This document shows positions 26,428 to 34,500 of a DNA stretch of 64,000 bases, one piece after another; within the stretch, counting starts at the first letter, position 1; the number at the start of each line of letters is the position of its first letter. The position numbers were made by a program, and so were the translations under genes. Origin of the DNA: Ferrovibrio sp965278975 (GTDB lineage Bacteria; Pseudomonadota; Alphaproteobacteria; Ferrovibrionales; Ferrovibrionaceae); the NCBI RefSeq assembly GCF_965278975.1, contig NZ_OZ257126.1, positions 2,914,001-2,978,000 of the forward strand, written 5' to 3'. The notes under the pieces are model-generated. The model worked only from the letters and a program-made list of their open reading frames with translations. It did no database searches and was not told the origin of the DNA.

Positions 26428-28557
26428 TTATTGCCTAATCGGCTGCGGGCCAACCTGCCAGATCATCCGCGGTTCGGCGCTTTCCTGGGAGGCCGGTTGC
26501 TGGGGTACAGGCGGCTGCATGTTGCTGTCCGACAAGGGCGTCTGGCGCGGTGGCGGCGGAGCATTGCCCGATGTCTGGGCTGGCGCGGGTGCGGCAGGGC
26601 GGCCATTGAATTGCTGCACAATACGATCCCACAGTGAGGTAATGCCGGCCAGCGGCGTTTCAATGCGCGGCTGCTGGCGGATCAGCGGCTTGGCTTCGCT
26701 GCCCTTCACCGCTTCCTGCATGAAGGCGCGCCAGATCTGCGCCGGCATGCCGCCACCGGCAACCTTGTTCATTGGCGCGTTGTTGTCGTTGCCGACCCAC
26801 ACACCGGCGATCAGGTCTGGCGTGTAGCCGATGAACCAGGCATCGCGATAGTCCGATGTGGTGCCGGTCTTGCCAGCTGCCGGGCGGCCGATGCGCGCCG
26901 CGCGGCCGGTGCCGTTTTCCACCACGCCCTGCAGGATGTCGTTGAGTTCGCTCAAGGGCTCCGCATCGATCATATGCGCCATCACGCTCTGGCCATCGCG
27001 CTTGAACAGCACGTTGCCCCGTGTATCGCGGATTTCCAGCACCGCATAGGCCATCACGGTGTAACCGCCATTGGCGAAGGCAGTGTAGGCGTTGGTCAGT
27101 TCCAGCAGGCCGGTCTCGAAGGCGCCGAGCGCCAGCGAGGGATGCGGTTTGAGGTCGCTGACGATGCCAAGCCGCCGCGCCGTCTCGATCACGCGCTGGC
27201 GCCCGACGCGCTCGGAAAGCTGCACCGCCACGGTATTGGTGGATTGCGCCGCCGCCTCACGGAAAGTGGTCGGGCCCTGGAACTTGCCGTTGTAGTTACG
27301 CGGCGCCCAGTTCTCGACATTGATCGGGCCGTCAATAAAGCTGTCCTCCGGGTGGATGCCGTTTTCCAGCGCGGTAAGGAACAGGATCGGCTTGAAGGCG
27401 CTGCCCGGCTGGCGGCGCATCTGGGTGGCACGGTTGAAGCTTGATTCCAGGTAGTCGCGGCCGCCGACCATGGCGCGCACCGCACCATCGGGAGAGAGCG
27501 CCACCAGGGCTGCCTGGTCGACATCCAGTTTCTCGCCATCGCGGCTCAGGGCGGTTTCCGCCGCACGCTCGGCGGCCTGTTGCAGACGGGCATCCAGCGT
27601 TGTCCATACGATCAGATCGGGCTGGTCGCGGCCGACAAGCTGATAGATTTCCTCCACCGCCCAATCGGCGAAGTAACGCGCATTCGGCATCGGCAGCCGC
27701 GAGCGGGCAAGCTGCGCCGGTTTTGCCGCCGCTGCCTTCGCCGCTGCTTCATCAATGAAGCCGGCGGCCACCATGTTGTTGATCACCTGCGCCGCGCGGC
27801 TCTGGGCGGATTTGATGTTGCCGGTGGGGGCCAGGCGCGAGGGCGCCTTGAGCAGGCCGACCAGCATGGCGCTTTCGGTGAGGTTCAGCTTGGTCGCCGG
27901 CTTGTCGAAATAGCGCTGTGCCGCGGCCTCGACGCCATGGGCGCCGGCGCCGAAATAGACCCGGTTGAGATACATCTCCAGGATCTGGTCCTTGGTGAAA
28001 TTGCGCTCCAGCCAGAAGGCGAGCAGCAATTCCTGCACCTTGCGCTTCATGGTGCGGCTGGTGTCGAGGAACACATTCTTGGCCAACTGCTGCGTCAGCG
28101 TCGAGCCGCCTTGCACCACGCGCCCGGCGCGGATATTGGCGAAGGTGGCGCGGCCGAGGCCGATCGGATCGAGGCCGAAATGGCTGTAGAAGCGGCGGTC
28201 CTCGGTGGCGATCAGGGCTTCCGGCAGGTGCTTGGGCAGTTCCTTGAGATTGCGGTGCTCGCCATAGAGGTCGCCGAAGGTGGCCAGCATGCTGCCATCC
28301 GCCGCCCGCAGTGAGATCGAAGAGCGCCGCTCGATGACGTAAAGCTCGTTGAAGCTCGGCAATGTATAGGCGTAGTAACCGACCACGCCGCCAATCATCA
28401 CCACGCCCCAGATGCCGAGCAGGACCACGCCGATCAGAATCCGGCGCAGCCAGCCACCTCGCCGCCCACCTTGGGAGCGCTTGCTGCCCTTGGTGGAGGA
28501 CTTCTTGCGGCTGGGCTTACCGGAGGCAGGTGTTGGCCCGGAGGCAGGTGTTGGCAT
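26428..28557 (-). CDS. mrcA: Bifunctional penicillin-binding protein 1A
   Basis: A 709-residue class-A PBP that polymerises and cross-links peptidoglycan. The basic cytoplasmic tail begins with a duplicated TPASG and has many Lys/Ser; a single anchor helix is near residues 38-62. The glycosyltransferase domain has ATEDRRFYSHFG (catalytic Glu) near residue 117, GGSTLTQQLAKN and RKVQELLLAFWLERNFTKD. The transpeptidase domain has SxxK in QPGSAFKP near 390, SxN in AQSTNTV and KTG in AGKTGTTSD near 570. The C terminus is Pro/Gln-rich and disordered. Followed 1 bp later by the hydrolase gene. Confidence 0.94.
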   Translation of the reverse strand: MPTPASGPTPASGKPSRKKSSTKGSKRSQGGRRGGWLRRILIGVVLLGIWGVVMIGGVVGYYAYTLPSFNELYVIERRSSISLRAADGSMLATFGDLYGEHRNLKELPKHLPEALIATEDRRFYSHFGLDPIGLGRATFANIRAGRVVQGGSTLTQQLAKNVFLDTSRTMKRKVQELLLAFWLERNFTKDQILEMYLNRVYFGAGAHGVEAAAQRYFDKPATKLNLTESAMLVGLLKAPSRLAPTGNIKSAQSRAAQVINNMVAAGFIDEAAAKAAAAKPAQLARSRLPMPNARYFADWAVEEIYQLVGRDQPDLIVWTTLDARLQQAAERAAETALSRDGEKLDVDQAALVALSPDGAVRAMVGGRDYLESSFNRATQMRRQPGSAFKPILFLTALENGIHPEDSFIDGPINVENWAPRNYNGKFQGPTTFREAAAQSTNTVAVQLSERVGRQRVIETARRLGIVSDLKPHPSLALGAFETGLLELTNAYTAFANGGYTVMAYAVLEIRDTRGNVLFKRDGQSVMAHMIDAEPLSELNDILQGVVENGTGRAARIGRPAAGKTGTTSDYRDAWFIGYTPDLIAGVWVGNDNNAPMNKVAGGGMPAQIWRAFMQEAVKGSEAKPLIRQQPRIETPLAGITSLWDRIVQQFNGRPAAPAPAQTSGNAPPPPRQTPLSDSNMQPPVPQQPASQESAEPRMIWQVGPQPIRQ

Positions 28558-28671
28558 GAGGCAGGCTTACAGGACCAGGGTTACGGAAAGATAGCCCCGG
28601 CCTAGCCCGTGGACGGGGGCTGGGGCAAGGCCTGATTGGCGGCAGAATATGTCGGCTTTAGGGCGGGGGCC

Positions 28672-28711
28672 TTGACCGGGGCAATTTTACACGTATGTTA
28701 TAAAGTAACAT
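28672..28711 (+). promoter_or_regulatory. Promoter and Zur box of the zinc importer operon
   Basis: TTGACC (28672-28677), a 16-bp spacer and TATGTT (28694-28699) form a plausible promoter. ATGTTATAAAGTAACAT (28695-28711) is an inverted repeat (ATGTTA/TAACAT) matching 12 of 14 defined positions of the Zur consensus TGTTATANTATAACA. It covers the -10, the expected transcription start and the micropeptide ATG at 28710. Zinc-loaded Zur bound here would repress the whole operon. Confidence 0.75.
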
Positions 28712-28895
28712 GTCCGATCATCAGCACGATCATAGCCACCATCACCATGGCAGCCACAGCCATGCGTCCGGCCCTGCCGCGAGCACTATGGCGGTCAGCT
28801 TCCTGGCTGCCGGCCTGGTGCAGCGCCTGCTCTGGCTGCTGCCTTTGCTGGCAGTTCTCTGGGGCCTGATCGCCTGGGCGTTGCTCAGCGAATGA
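28710..28895 (+). CDS. His-rich single-pass membrane micropeptide
   Basis: A 61-residue peptide. Residues 3-18 contain nine histidines (DHQHDHSHHHHGSHSH), a likely zinc-binding tail, followed by a short linker and one membrane helix (about residues 36-58, rich in Leu/Ala/Trp). The ATG lies inside the Zur box, so the mRNA is probably leaderless or nearly so. The stop overlaps the znuC ATG (ATGA), tying its translation to the importer. Likely roles are zinc buffering or chaperoning at the importer, or zinc sensing; none is shown. I know of no described family that fits. Confidence 0.72.
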   Translation: MSDHQHDHSHHHHGSHSHASGPAASTMAVSFLAAGLVQRLLWLLPLLAVLWGLIAWALLSE

Positions 28896-29653
28896 AGCCT
28901 GCCGCCATGAGCACCGATATCTCCTGCCGCAATGTCACGGTCGCCTATGACCGCCACCCGGCGGTGCATCACCTGAGCGGCTGCTTTTCCGCCGGTTCGC
29001 TCACGGCGGTGGTGGGGCCGAACGGTGCCGGCAAGAGCACGCTGCTGAAGGCCATGGCCGGCATGCTGCCGCTGGCCGGCGGCAGCATCGAGCGCGGTGT
29101 CCTGAAACAGCGCGACATCGCCTACCTGCCGCAGCAGGCCAGCCTCGACCGCGCCTTCCCGATCTCGGTGCTGGAACTGGTGTTGCTCGGCCAGTGGCAG
29201 CATGTCGGACCCTTCGGCGGTATCGGCCGGCGCGGCATCGCGGCGGCGCGCGAGGCGCTTGGCGCTGTCGGCCTCGAAGATTTCGAGCAGCGTCCGTTGG
29301 CCACGCTTTCCGGCGGGCAGTTGCAACGCGCGCTGTTTGCCCGCGTGCTGGTGCAGGATGCCCGCCTGATCCTGCTGGATGAGCCGTTCAATGCGCTTGA
29401 CGCCCGCACGGTGAGCGATCTGGTGGCGCTGCTGCACCGCTGGCATGGCGAGGCCCGCACGGTGGTGGCGGTGTTGCATGATTTCGATCTGGTGCAGAAC
29501 CGTTTCCCGGAGGCGCTGTATCTCGCCCGCGCGCCGATTGCCTGGGGCCGCACGGCCGACGTGCTGACGCCGCAGAACCAGCTCCGTGCCCGGCAGATGG
29601 CGGAATCCTGGTCCGACCAGGCGGCGATCTGCGCCACCGATACGGCGGCCTGA
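28892..29653 (+). CDS. znuC: Zinc ABC importer ATPase
   Basis: A 253-residue ABC ATPase of the metal (ZnuC/AztA) class. Walker A GPNGAGKST is near residue 49, the Q-loop YLPQQASLDRAFP near 80, signature LSGGQLQRALFAR near 145, Walker B LILLDEPFNALD near 165, and the H-loop LHDFD near 198. ATG 28892 overlaps the micropeptide stop; a second in-frame ATG follows five codons later. It energises uptake through the permease encoded 3 bp downstream. Confidence 0.9.
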   Translation: MKPAAMSTDISCRNVTVAYDRHPAVHHLSGCFSAGSLTAVVGPNGAGKSTLLKAMAGMLPLAGGSIERGVLKQRDIAYLPQQASLDRAFPISVLELVLLGQWQHVGPFGGIGRRGIAAAREALGAVGLEDFEQRPLATLSGGQLQRALFARVLVQDARLILLDEPFNALDARTVSDLVALLHRWHGEARTVVAVLHDFDLVQNRFPEALYLARAPIAWGRTADVLTPQNQLRARQMAESWSDQAAICATDTAA

Positions 29654-29655
29654 CC

Positions 29656-30528
29656 ATGCTTGATTTCTTCATCCAGCCTTTCTTCGAATTCGCTTTCATG
29701 AAGCGGGCGCTGGTTGCCTGTTTCGCGCTGGCGCTCGGCTCGGCGCCGATCGGCGTGATCCTGATGCTGCGGCGCATGAGCCTGTTCGGCGAAGCGATGA
29801 GCCATGCCATCCTGCCCGGCGCCGCCACCGGCTTCCTGATTGCCGGCTTCTCGCTACCGGCGATTTCCATCGGTGGCGTGATCGCCGGCCTGGTGGTGGT
29901 GCTGGCGGCGGGCGCGGCAACGCGCGCCACCGATCAGCGCGAGGATGCTTCCGTGGCCGCCTTCTACCTGATCGCGCTGGCGCTGGGCGTGGCGCTGATC
30001 TCGATGCGCGGTTCCAGCGTCGACGTGATGCATATCCTGTTCGGCAGCGTGCTGGCGGTGGATGAGGCAGCCTTGCTGCTGCTCGGCGTGGTCAGCAGTG
30101 TCAGCCTGGCATTGCTGGCGGCACTCTATCGGCCGCTGCTGCTGGATGGCTTCGACCCTGATTTCCTGCGCAGCCTGCGTGGCACCGGCGGCGGCACGCT
30201 GTATCACCTGATTTTCCTGGGGCTGGTGGTAGTGAATCTGGTTGCTGCCTTCCAGGCACTCGGCACGCTGATGGCCGTCGGCCTGATGATGCTGCCGGCG
30301 GTAACGGCGCGTTTCTGGGCGCGGTCGCTGCCGGGCATGATGGCGGTGGCGGCCTTGATCGCGGCGGTTTCCGGCTATGCCGGCCTGCTGCTCTCTTTCC
30401 ACGCCAATCTGCCTTCAGGCCCGGCCATCGTGCTGGCCTGTGGCGCGTTTTACATCCTCTCGCTGTTTTTCGGCCGCGTGCAGGGCATCCTGCTGCGGCT
30501 GCTGCCGACGCGGCACCTGGAGGCTTGA
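29656..30528 (+). CDS. znuB: Zinc ABC importer permease
   Basis: A 290-residue ABC-3-family permease with eight or more hydrophobic helices. MRRMSLFGEAMSHAILPGAATGFL near residues 36-59 is the diagnostic family segment, with ALGTLMAVGLMMLPAVTARFWARSLPGM near 200. These permeases work with cluster-9 binding proteins for Zn2+ or Mn2+; the Zur box and His-rich partners favour zinc. The znuA-like gene starts 4 bp after the stop. Confidence 0.9.
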   Translation: MLDFFIQPFFEFAFMKRALVACFALALGSAPIGVILMLRRMSLFGEAMSHAILPGAATGFLIAGFSLPAISIGGVIAGLVVVLAAGAATRATDQREDASVAAFYLIALALGVALISMRGSSVDVMHILFGSVLAVDEAALLLLGVVSSVSLALLAALYRPLLLDGFDPDFLRSLRGTGGGTLYHLIFLGLVVVNLVAAFQALGTLMAVGLMMLPAVTARFWARSLPGMMAVAALIAAVSGYAGLLLSFHANLPSGPAIVLACGAFYILSLFFGRVQGILLRLLPTRHLEA

Positions 30529-30531
30529 GCC

Positions 30532-31458
30532 ATGCGCGCAACGCTGTTCGCTTTGCTGCTGCTGTTTGCCGCCCTGCCGGCGCAGGCCCAGGAGAAGCTC
30601 AAGGTCATCGCCAGCTTCTCGATTCTGGCCGATATCGTGCAGCAGGTTGGCGGCGAGCGCCTGGCCGTTACTACCCTGGTGCCGGCGGGCGGTGATGCCC
30701 ATGTCTTTCAGCCCAGCCCGGCCGATGCCCGCGCTGTCGCCAGCGCCGATATCCTGATCGCCAATGGCCTCAATTTCGAAACCTGGCTTGATCGCCTGGT
30801 GGCGGCCTCCGGCTTCAAGGGCCGGCGCATTGTTGCAGCCCAGGGCATCCAGCCGCGCAAGCTTGCCGGCCATGATCATGCCGGCCACAGCCATGGCCCG
30901 GCGGATGCGAAATCCGGCGGCCAGCAGGATGATCCCCATGTCTGGCATGACCTGCAGCGCATGCAGGCGTATGTCGCGAATATTGTCGCGGGTCTGGCTG
31001 CTGCCGATCCGCAGCATGCCGAAGGCTACCGCCAGCGTGGCGCCACCTATGCGGCGGAGCTGAAGGCACTCGATGCCTGGGCTTCGGCGCAGTTTGAGTC
31101 GGTGCCGCGCGCTTACCGCAAGGTGATCACTCAGCATGATGCTTTCGGCTATCTTGCCGACCGCTACCTGATCAATTTCCTGGCCCCCCAGGGCATGAAC
31201 ACGGAATCGGAAGCTTCGGCCGAAGCGGTGGCGCAGCTGATTCGCCAGATCAAGCGCCAGCGGGTGCAGGCCCTGTTCTTCGAGAATGTGGTAAATCCCC
31301 GGCTGATCGAGCAGATCGCCAAGGAAGCCAAGGTGACAGTGGGCGGCCGGCTCTATTCCGATGCCCTGGGGCCCAAGGGCGGCGAGGCCGACAGCTACCT
31401 CGGACTTTACCGCCTGAATGTCGAGAGGCTGGTCGGCGCCATGCGCCGCGAAAGCTGA
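30532..31458 (+). CDS. znuA: Zinc-binding periplasmic protein (cluster A-I)
   Basis: A 308-residue metal-binding protein with a Sec signal peptide (FALLLLFAALPAQA). Expected ligands are seen: His in GGDAHVFQPSP near residue 56, His in DPHVWHD near 136, His in TQHDAFGYL near 200 and Asp in YSDALGP near 275. A His/Asp loop (GHDHAGHSHG, about residues 111-121) lies between the first two ligands, as in zinc-specific members. It delivers zinc to the permease. Azt-type importers are an alternative name. Confidence 0.9.
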   Translation: MRATLFALLLLFAALPAQAQEKLKVIASFSILADIVQQVGGERLAVTTLVPAGGDAHVFQPSPADARAVASADILIANGLNFETWLDRLVAASGFKGRRIVAAQGIQPRKLAGHDHAGHSHGPADAKSGGQQDDPHVWHDLQRMQAYVANIVAGLAAADPQHAEGYRQRGATYAAELKALDAWASAQFESVPRAYRKVITQHDAFGYLADRYLINFLAPQGMNTESEASAEAVAQLIRQIKRQRVQALFFENVVNPRLIEQIAKEAKVTVGGRLYSDALGPKGGEADSYLGLYRLNVERLVGAMRRES

Positions 31459-31528
31459 ACTGCCGGCAGTGTGCGCTGCGAGAGTTGGTGCGCCGCCGCT
31501 TCATTTTAGCTGCATTCCGCTCTAACCT

Positions 31529-31544
31529 GCCTCAACCTTGAGGC
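31529..31544. promoter_or_regulatory. Palindrome adjoining the kinase ribosome-binding site
   Basis: GCCTCAACCTTGAGGC has perfect 7-bp arms around CC and ends one base before GGGGAG, the Shine-Dalgarno sequence of the hybrid kinase (TTG start at 31556). It could be a repressor site, or an mRNA hairpin that limits ribosome access. Confidence 0.4.
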
Positions 31545-31555
31545 GGGGAGAGCCT

Positions 31556-34500
31556 TTGACTGAAGATATCGAGCCCGATACCACCCCGGGCCTGCCCCTG
31601 AAGCCGTCCTTGAGCATCGGCAAGCTGATTTTCGGCGGCTTCCTGGCCCTGGTCGGCGTGATCCTGATCTCCAATGCCATCGGCCTTGTCACCTTGCGCG
31701 AGATCGAGCGCAAGGCGGTGGCCTCGGCTGACCGTGCCGCCCTGGCGGCACTGGCTACGGATGTGGAGCGCGCGACCACCGAACTGCGGCTTGCGGTGCT
31801 CACCTATGCCTCTGGCCGCAGCAACGAACAGCGCGACGAAATCGGTGCCCGCATTGTGACGCTGTCGGCTGCGATGACGGAAGCCTTGGAGCGGTTCGGC
31901 AAGGTGGAAGGCAGCCGGGGTTTGCGTGTCCTGCAAAGCGAACTCGGCCGTTTCACCGAGCTTTTTGGTGGTTTGGTGACAATGCAGGAGCAGCGCCAGC
32001 AGGCGCGGCAAGAGTGGCTGGCCAAGATCGGCCATGTGCTGGCGGGCCTTGATGCGCTCGGCACGGGCGCGCTGGGCCGGGGCGATCTGAGTGCTGCACG
32101 GCGCATCGGCGAGGTGCGCCAGCGGCTGATCCAGGCCCAGGCTCTGGCCTTGGAAATCTTCGCCACCGGCACCCGCTCGCCGCTGCTGGAAGCCCATCAG
32201 CGTCTCAACCTGTTGCGCCCGGACCTGCTCGAAATCGAGGAGATGTTGCGCGACGAAGCCGCGCGCCGCGATGTGCAGCTCATGCTGGCGGATCATGGCG
32301 ACGTGGAAAGCCGCTTTGGCGAACTCGTCGAGCTTGATGACAGTCTGCTGCGCCAGATTGCCACCCTGGCAGAGCGTGGCCGCGAGATTGGTGCAGGTGC
32401 CGGCGAGCTGCGTCGCCAGGCCGCCGCCGAGGAACAGCGCCTGGCTGCCGGCCTGCTGCGCGATCTGCAGACCAGTGCGGTGTTCAATTTGTTTGTTGGC
32501 GTGTTCTGTCTGCTGCTGGGCCTGGGCTGCGCCTGGCTGGTGGTGCGCCGCACGGTGCGGCCGCTGGCGGATATGACCCAGTCGATGCGCCGCCTGGCTG
32601 CTGGCCGTCTTGAAACCGATATCCCCCATCTGGCCGAAGGCAACGAGATCGGCCAGATGGCGCGTGCCACCGATGTGTTCAAGGCGGCCCTGCTTGATGT
32701 TTCGGCGGCGCGGCGCAAGAGCGATGCGGCGCTGGCCAACCTGCGCATTGCCCAGGCCGATCTCGCGGAAAAATCGGCGGTGATCGATACCGCGCTGGAA
32801 GCCATGGGCCAGGGCCTGGTGATTTTCGATGCGCGCCGTGCCGTGGTGGTGAGCAATGCGCAATTCGGCAGCCTGCTGGCCTTGCCGCCCGGCCGGCCGG
32901 AACTGGGCGAAAGCGCCGACAGCCTGCTGTCCTACAAGGCGTCGGGCCGCTTCCAGGATCCCGCCGCCGTGCGTGACTATCTGCGCGATGCAGTGCTGGA
33001 TCTGGCTGCCGGGCGCGCCCATGAAGGTGAAATCCTGCGGCTGGATGGCACGATTTTGCGCATGCAATCGTATCCGCGCACCGATGGCGGTTCGGTCTGC
33101 ATCGTCACGGATATAACCGAGTTGCGCCGCAGTATTTCCGCTGCCGAGGAAAGCCGCTTGCTGTTACAGACGGTGCTGGATGAAGTGCCGGTCGCCTTGC
33201 AGGTGAAGGATCGCGAGCACCGCTACACCCTGGTCAACCGGCAGTTCACCGAAGTGGTGGGGCGGCCCGCCAGCGAGTTGCTGGGCCATCGCGCTGCCGA
33301 GGCGGCGGGGCTTCATGCACCGGCCAATGTCGCCGCGCTGGATGCCCGGGTGCTGGCCACCGGCCGCGCCACCGGCTTTGTCGAGGCCACATTCCCCGAT
33401 GCCTCCGGCCGCAACCGCGCCTGGCTGATCAACAAGGTGCCGATGCGCAATGCCGAAGGCATCATCGATCAGGTGCTGACCGTGGTGTTCGACATCACCG
33501 ATCAGAAGCGGGCGCAGCGCGAGATCGAGCAGGCGCGGCGCATGTTGCAGATGGTGCTGGATGAATTGCCCATTGCGGTCAGTCTCAAGGACGATCAGCT
33601 CCGCTTTGTCATGGTCAACCGGCAATTCGCCGGCTTTGTCGGCCAGCCGGCGGACAGGTTGCTTGGCAAACGCATGGAGGAAGTGGCTGTTGGTGTGCCG
33701 CAAGGTCCCGGTATTGCCGACCGTACCAATGAGCAGGACCGCCAGATTCTGACCCATGGTATTGCTACCGGCTTTGTCGATATCGAGCGCCACTGGGAGG
33801 CCAGCGGCCAGACCCAGCATCTGCTCTACAATAAGCTGCCGATCCGTGGCGAGGATGGCCGCGTGGCGCAGATCCTCACCGTTACCCTGGATGTGACGCG
33901 GCAGAAACAGGCGGAACGCGCCACCGAGGAGAGCCGTCGTCTGCTGCGCACGGTGCTGGATGGCCTGCCGGTCATCATCAGCGTGAAAGACCGCGAATTG
34001 CGCTATCGCCTGGTCAATCGCCATTTCCAGGAGATCAATGGCGTCAGCGCCGACCGGGCATTGGGCCGCACTGCCATGGAACTGTTCCAGGCAACGCCGA
34101 GCCGGGTGTCGCCGCAGATGGACGATGCCGCCGTGCAGCATGGCGAGGCCAACAAATTCGATCAGACATTCCCCGATGCGCAGGGGCGGCTGCGGGATTG
34201 GCAGACCAACAAGCTGCCGCTGCTGGCGGCAGATGGCAGTGTCGAGGGCGTGCTGTCGCTGTCCTTCGAGGTCACCGAGCGCAAGCAGGCCGAGAGACTG
34301 ATCGAACTGAGCCGGCGCACTTTGCAGACCGTGATGGATGCGCTGCCGGTAGCGATCCATCTCAAGGATATCGACCTGCGCTATGTGCTGGTGAACCGCT
34401 ATTTCGCCGAGGAAGTGGTGGGCCTGGCACCGGATCGCCTGCTCGGCAAGCTGGCGGATGAAGTGTTCGGCGAGCGGCGTTCGGACTTCATCCATGATTA

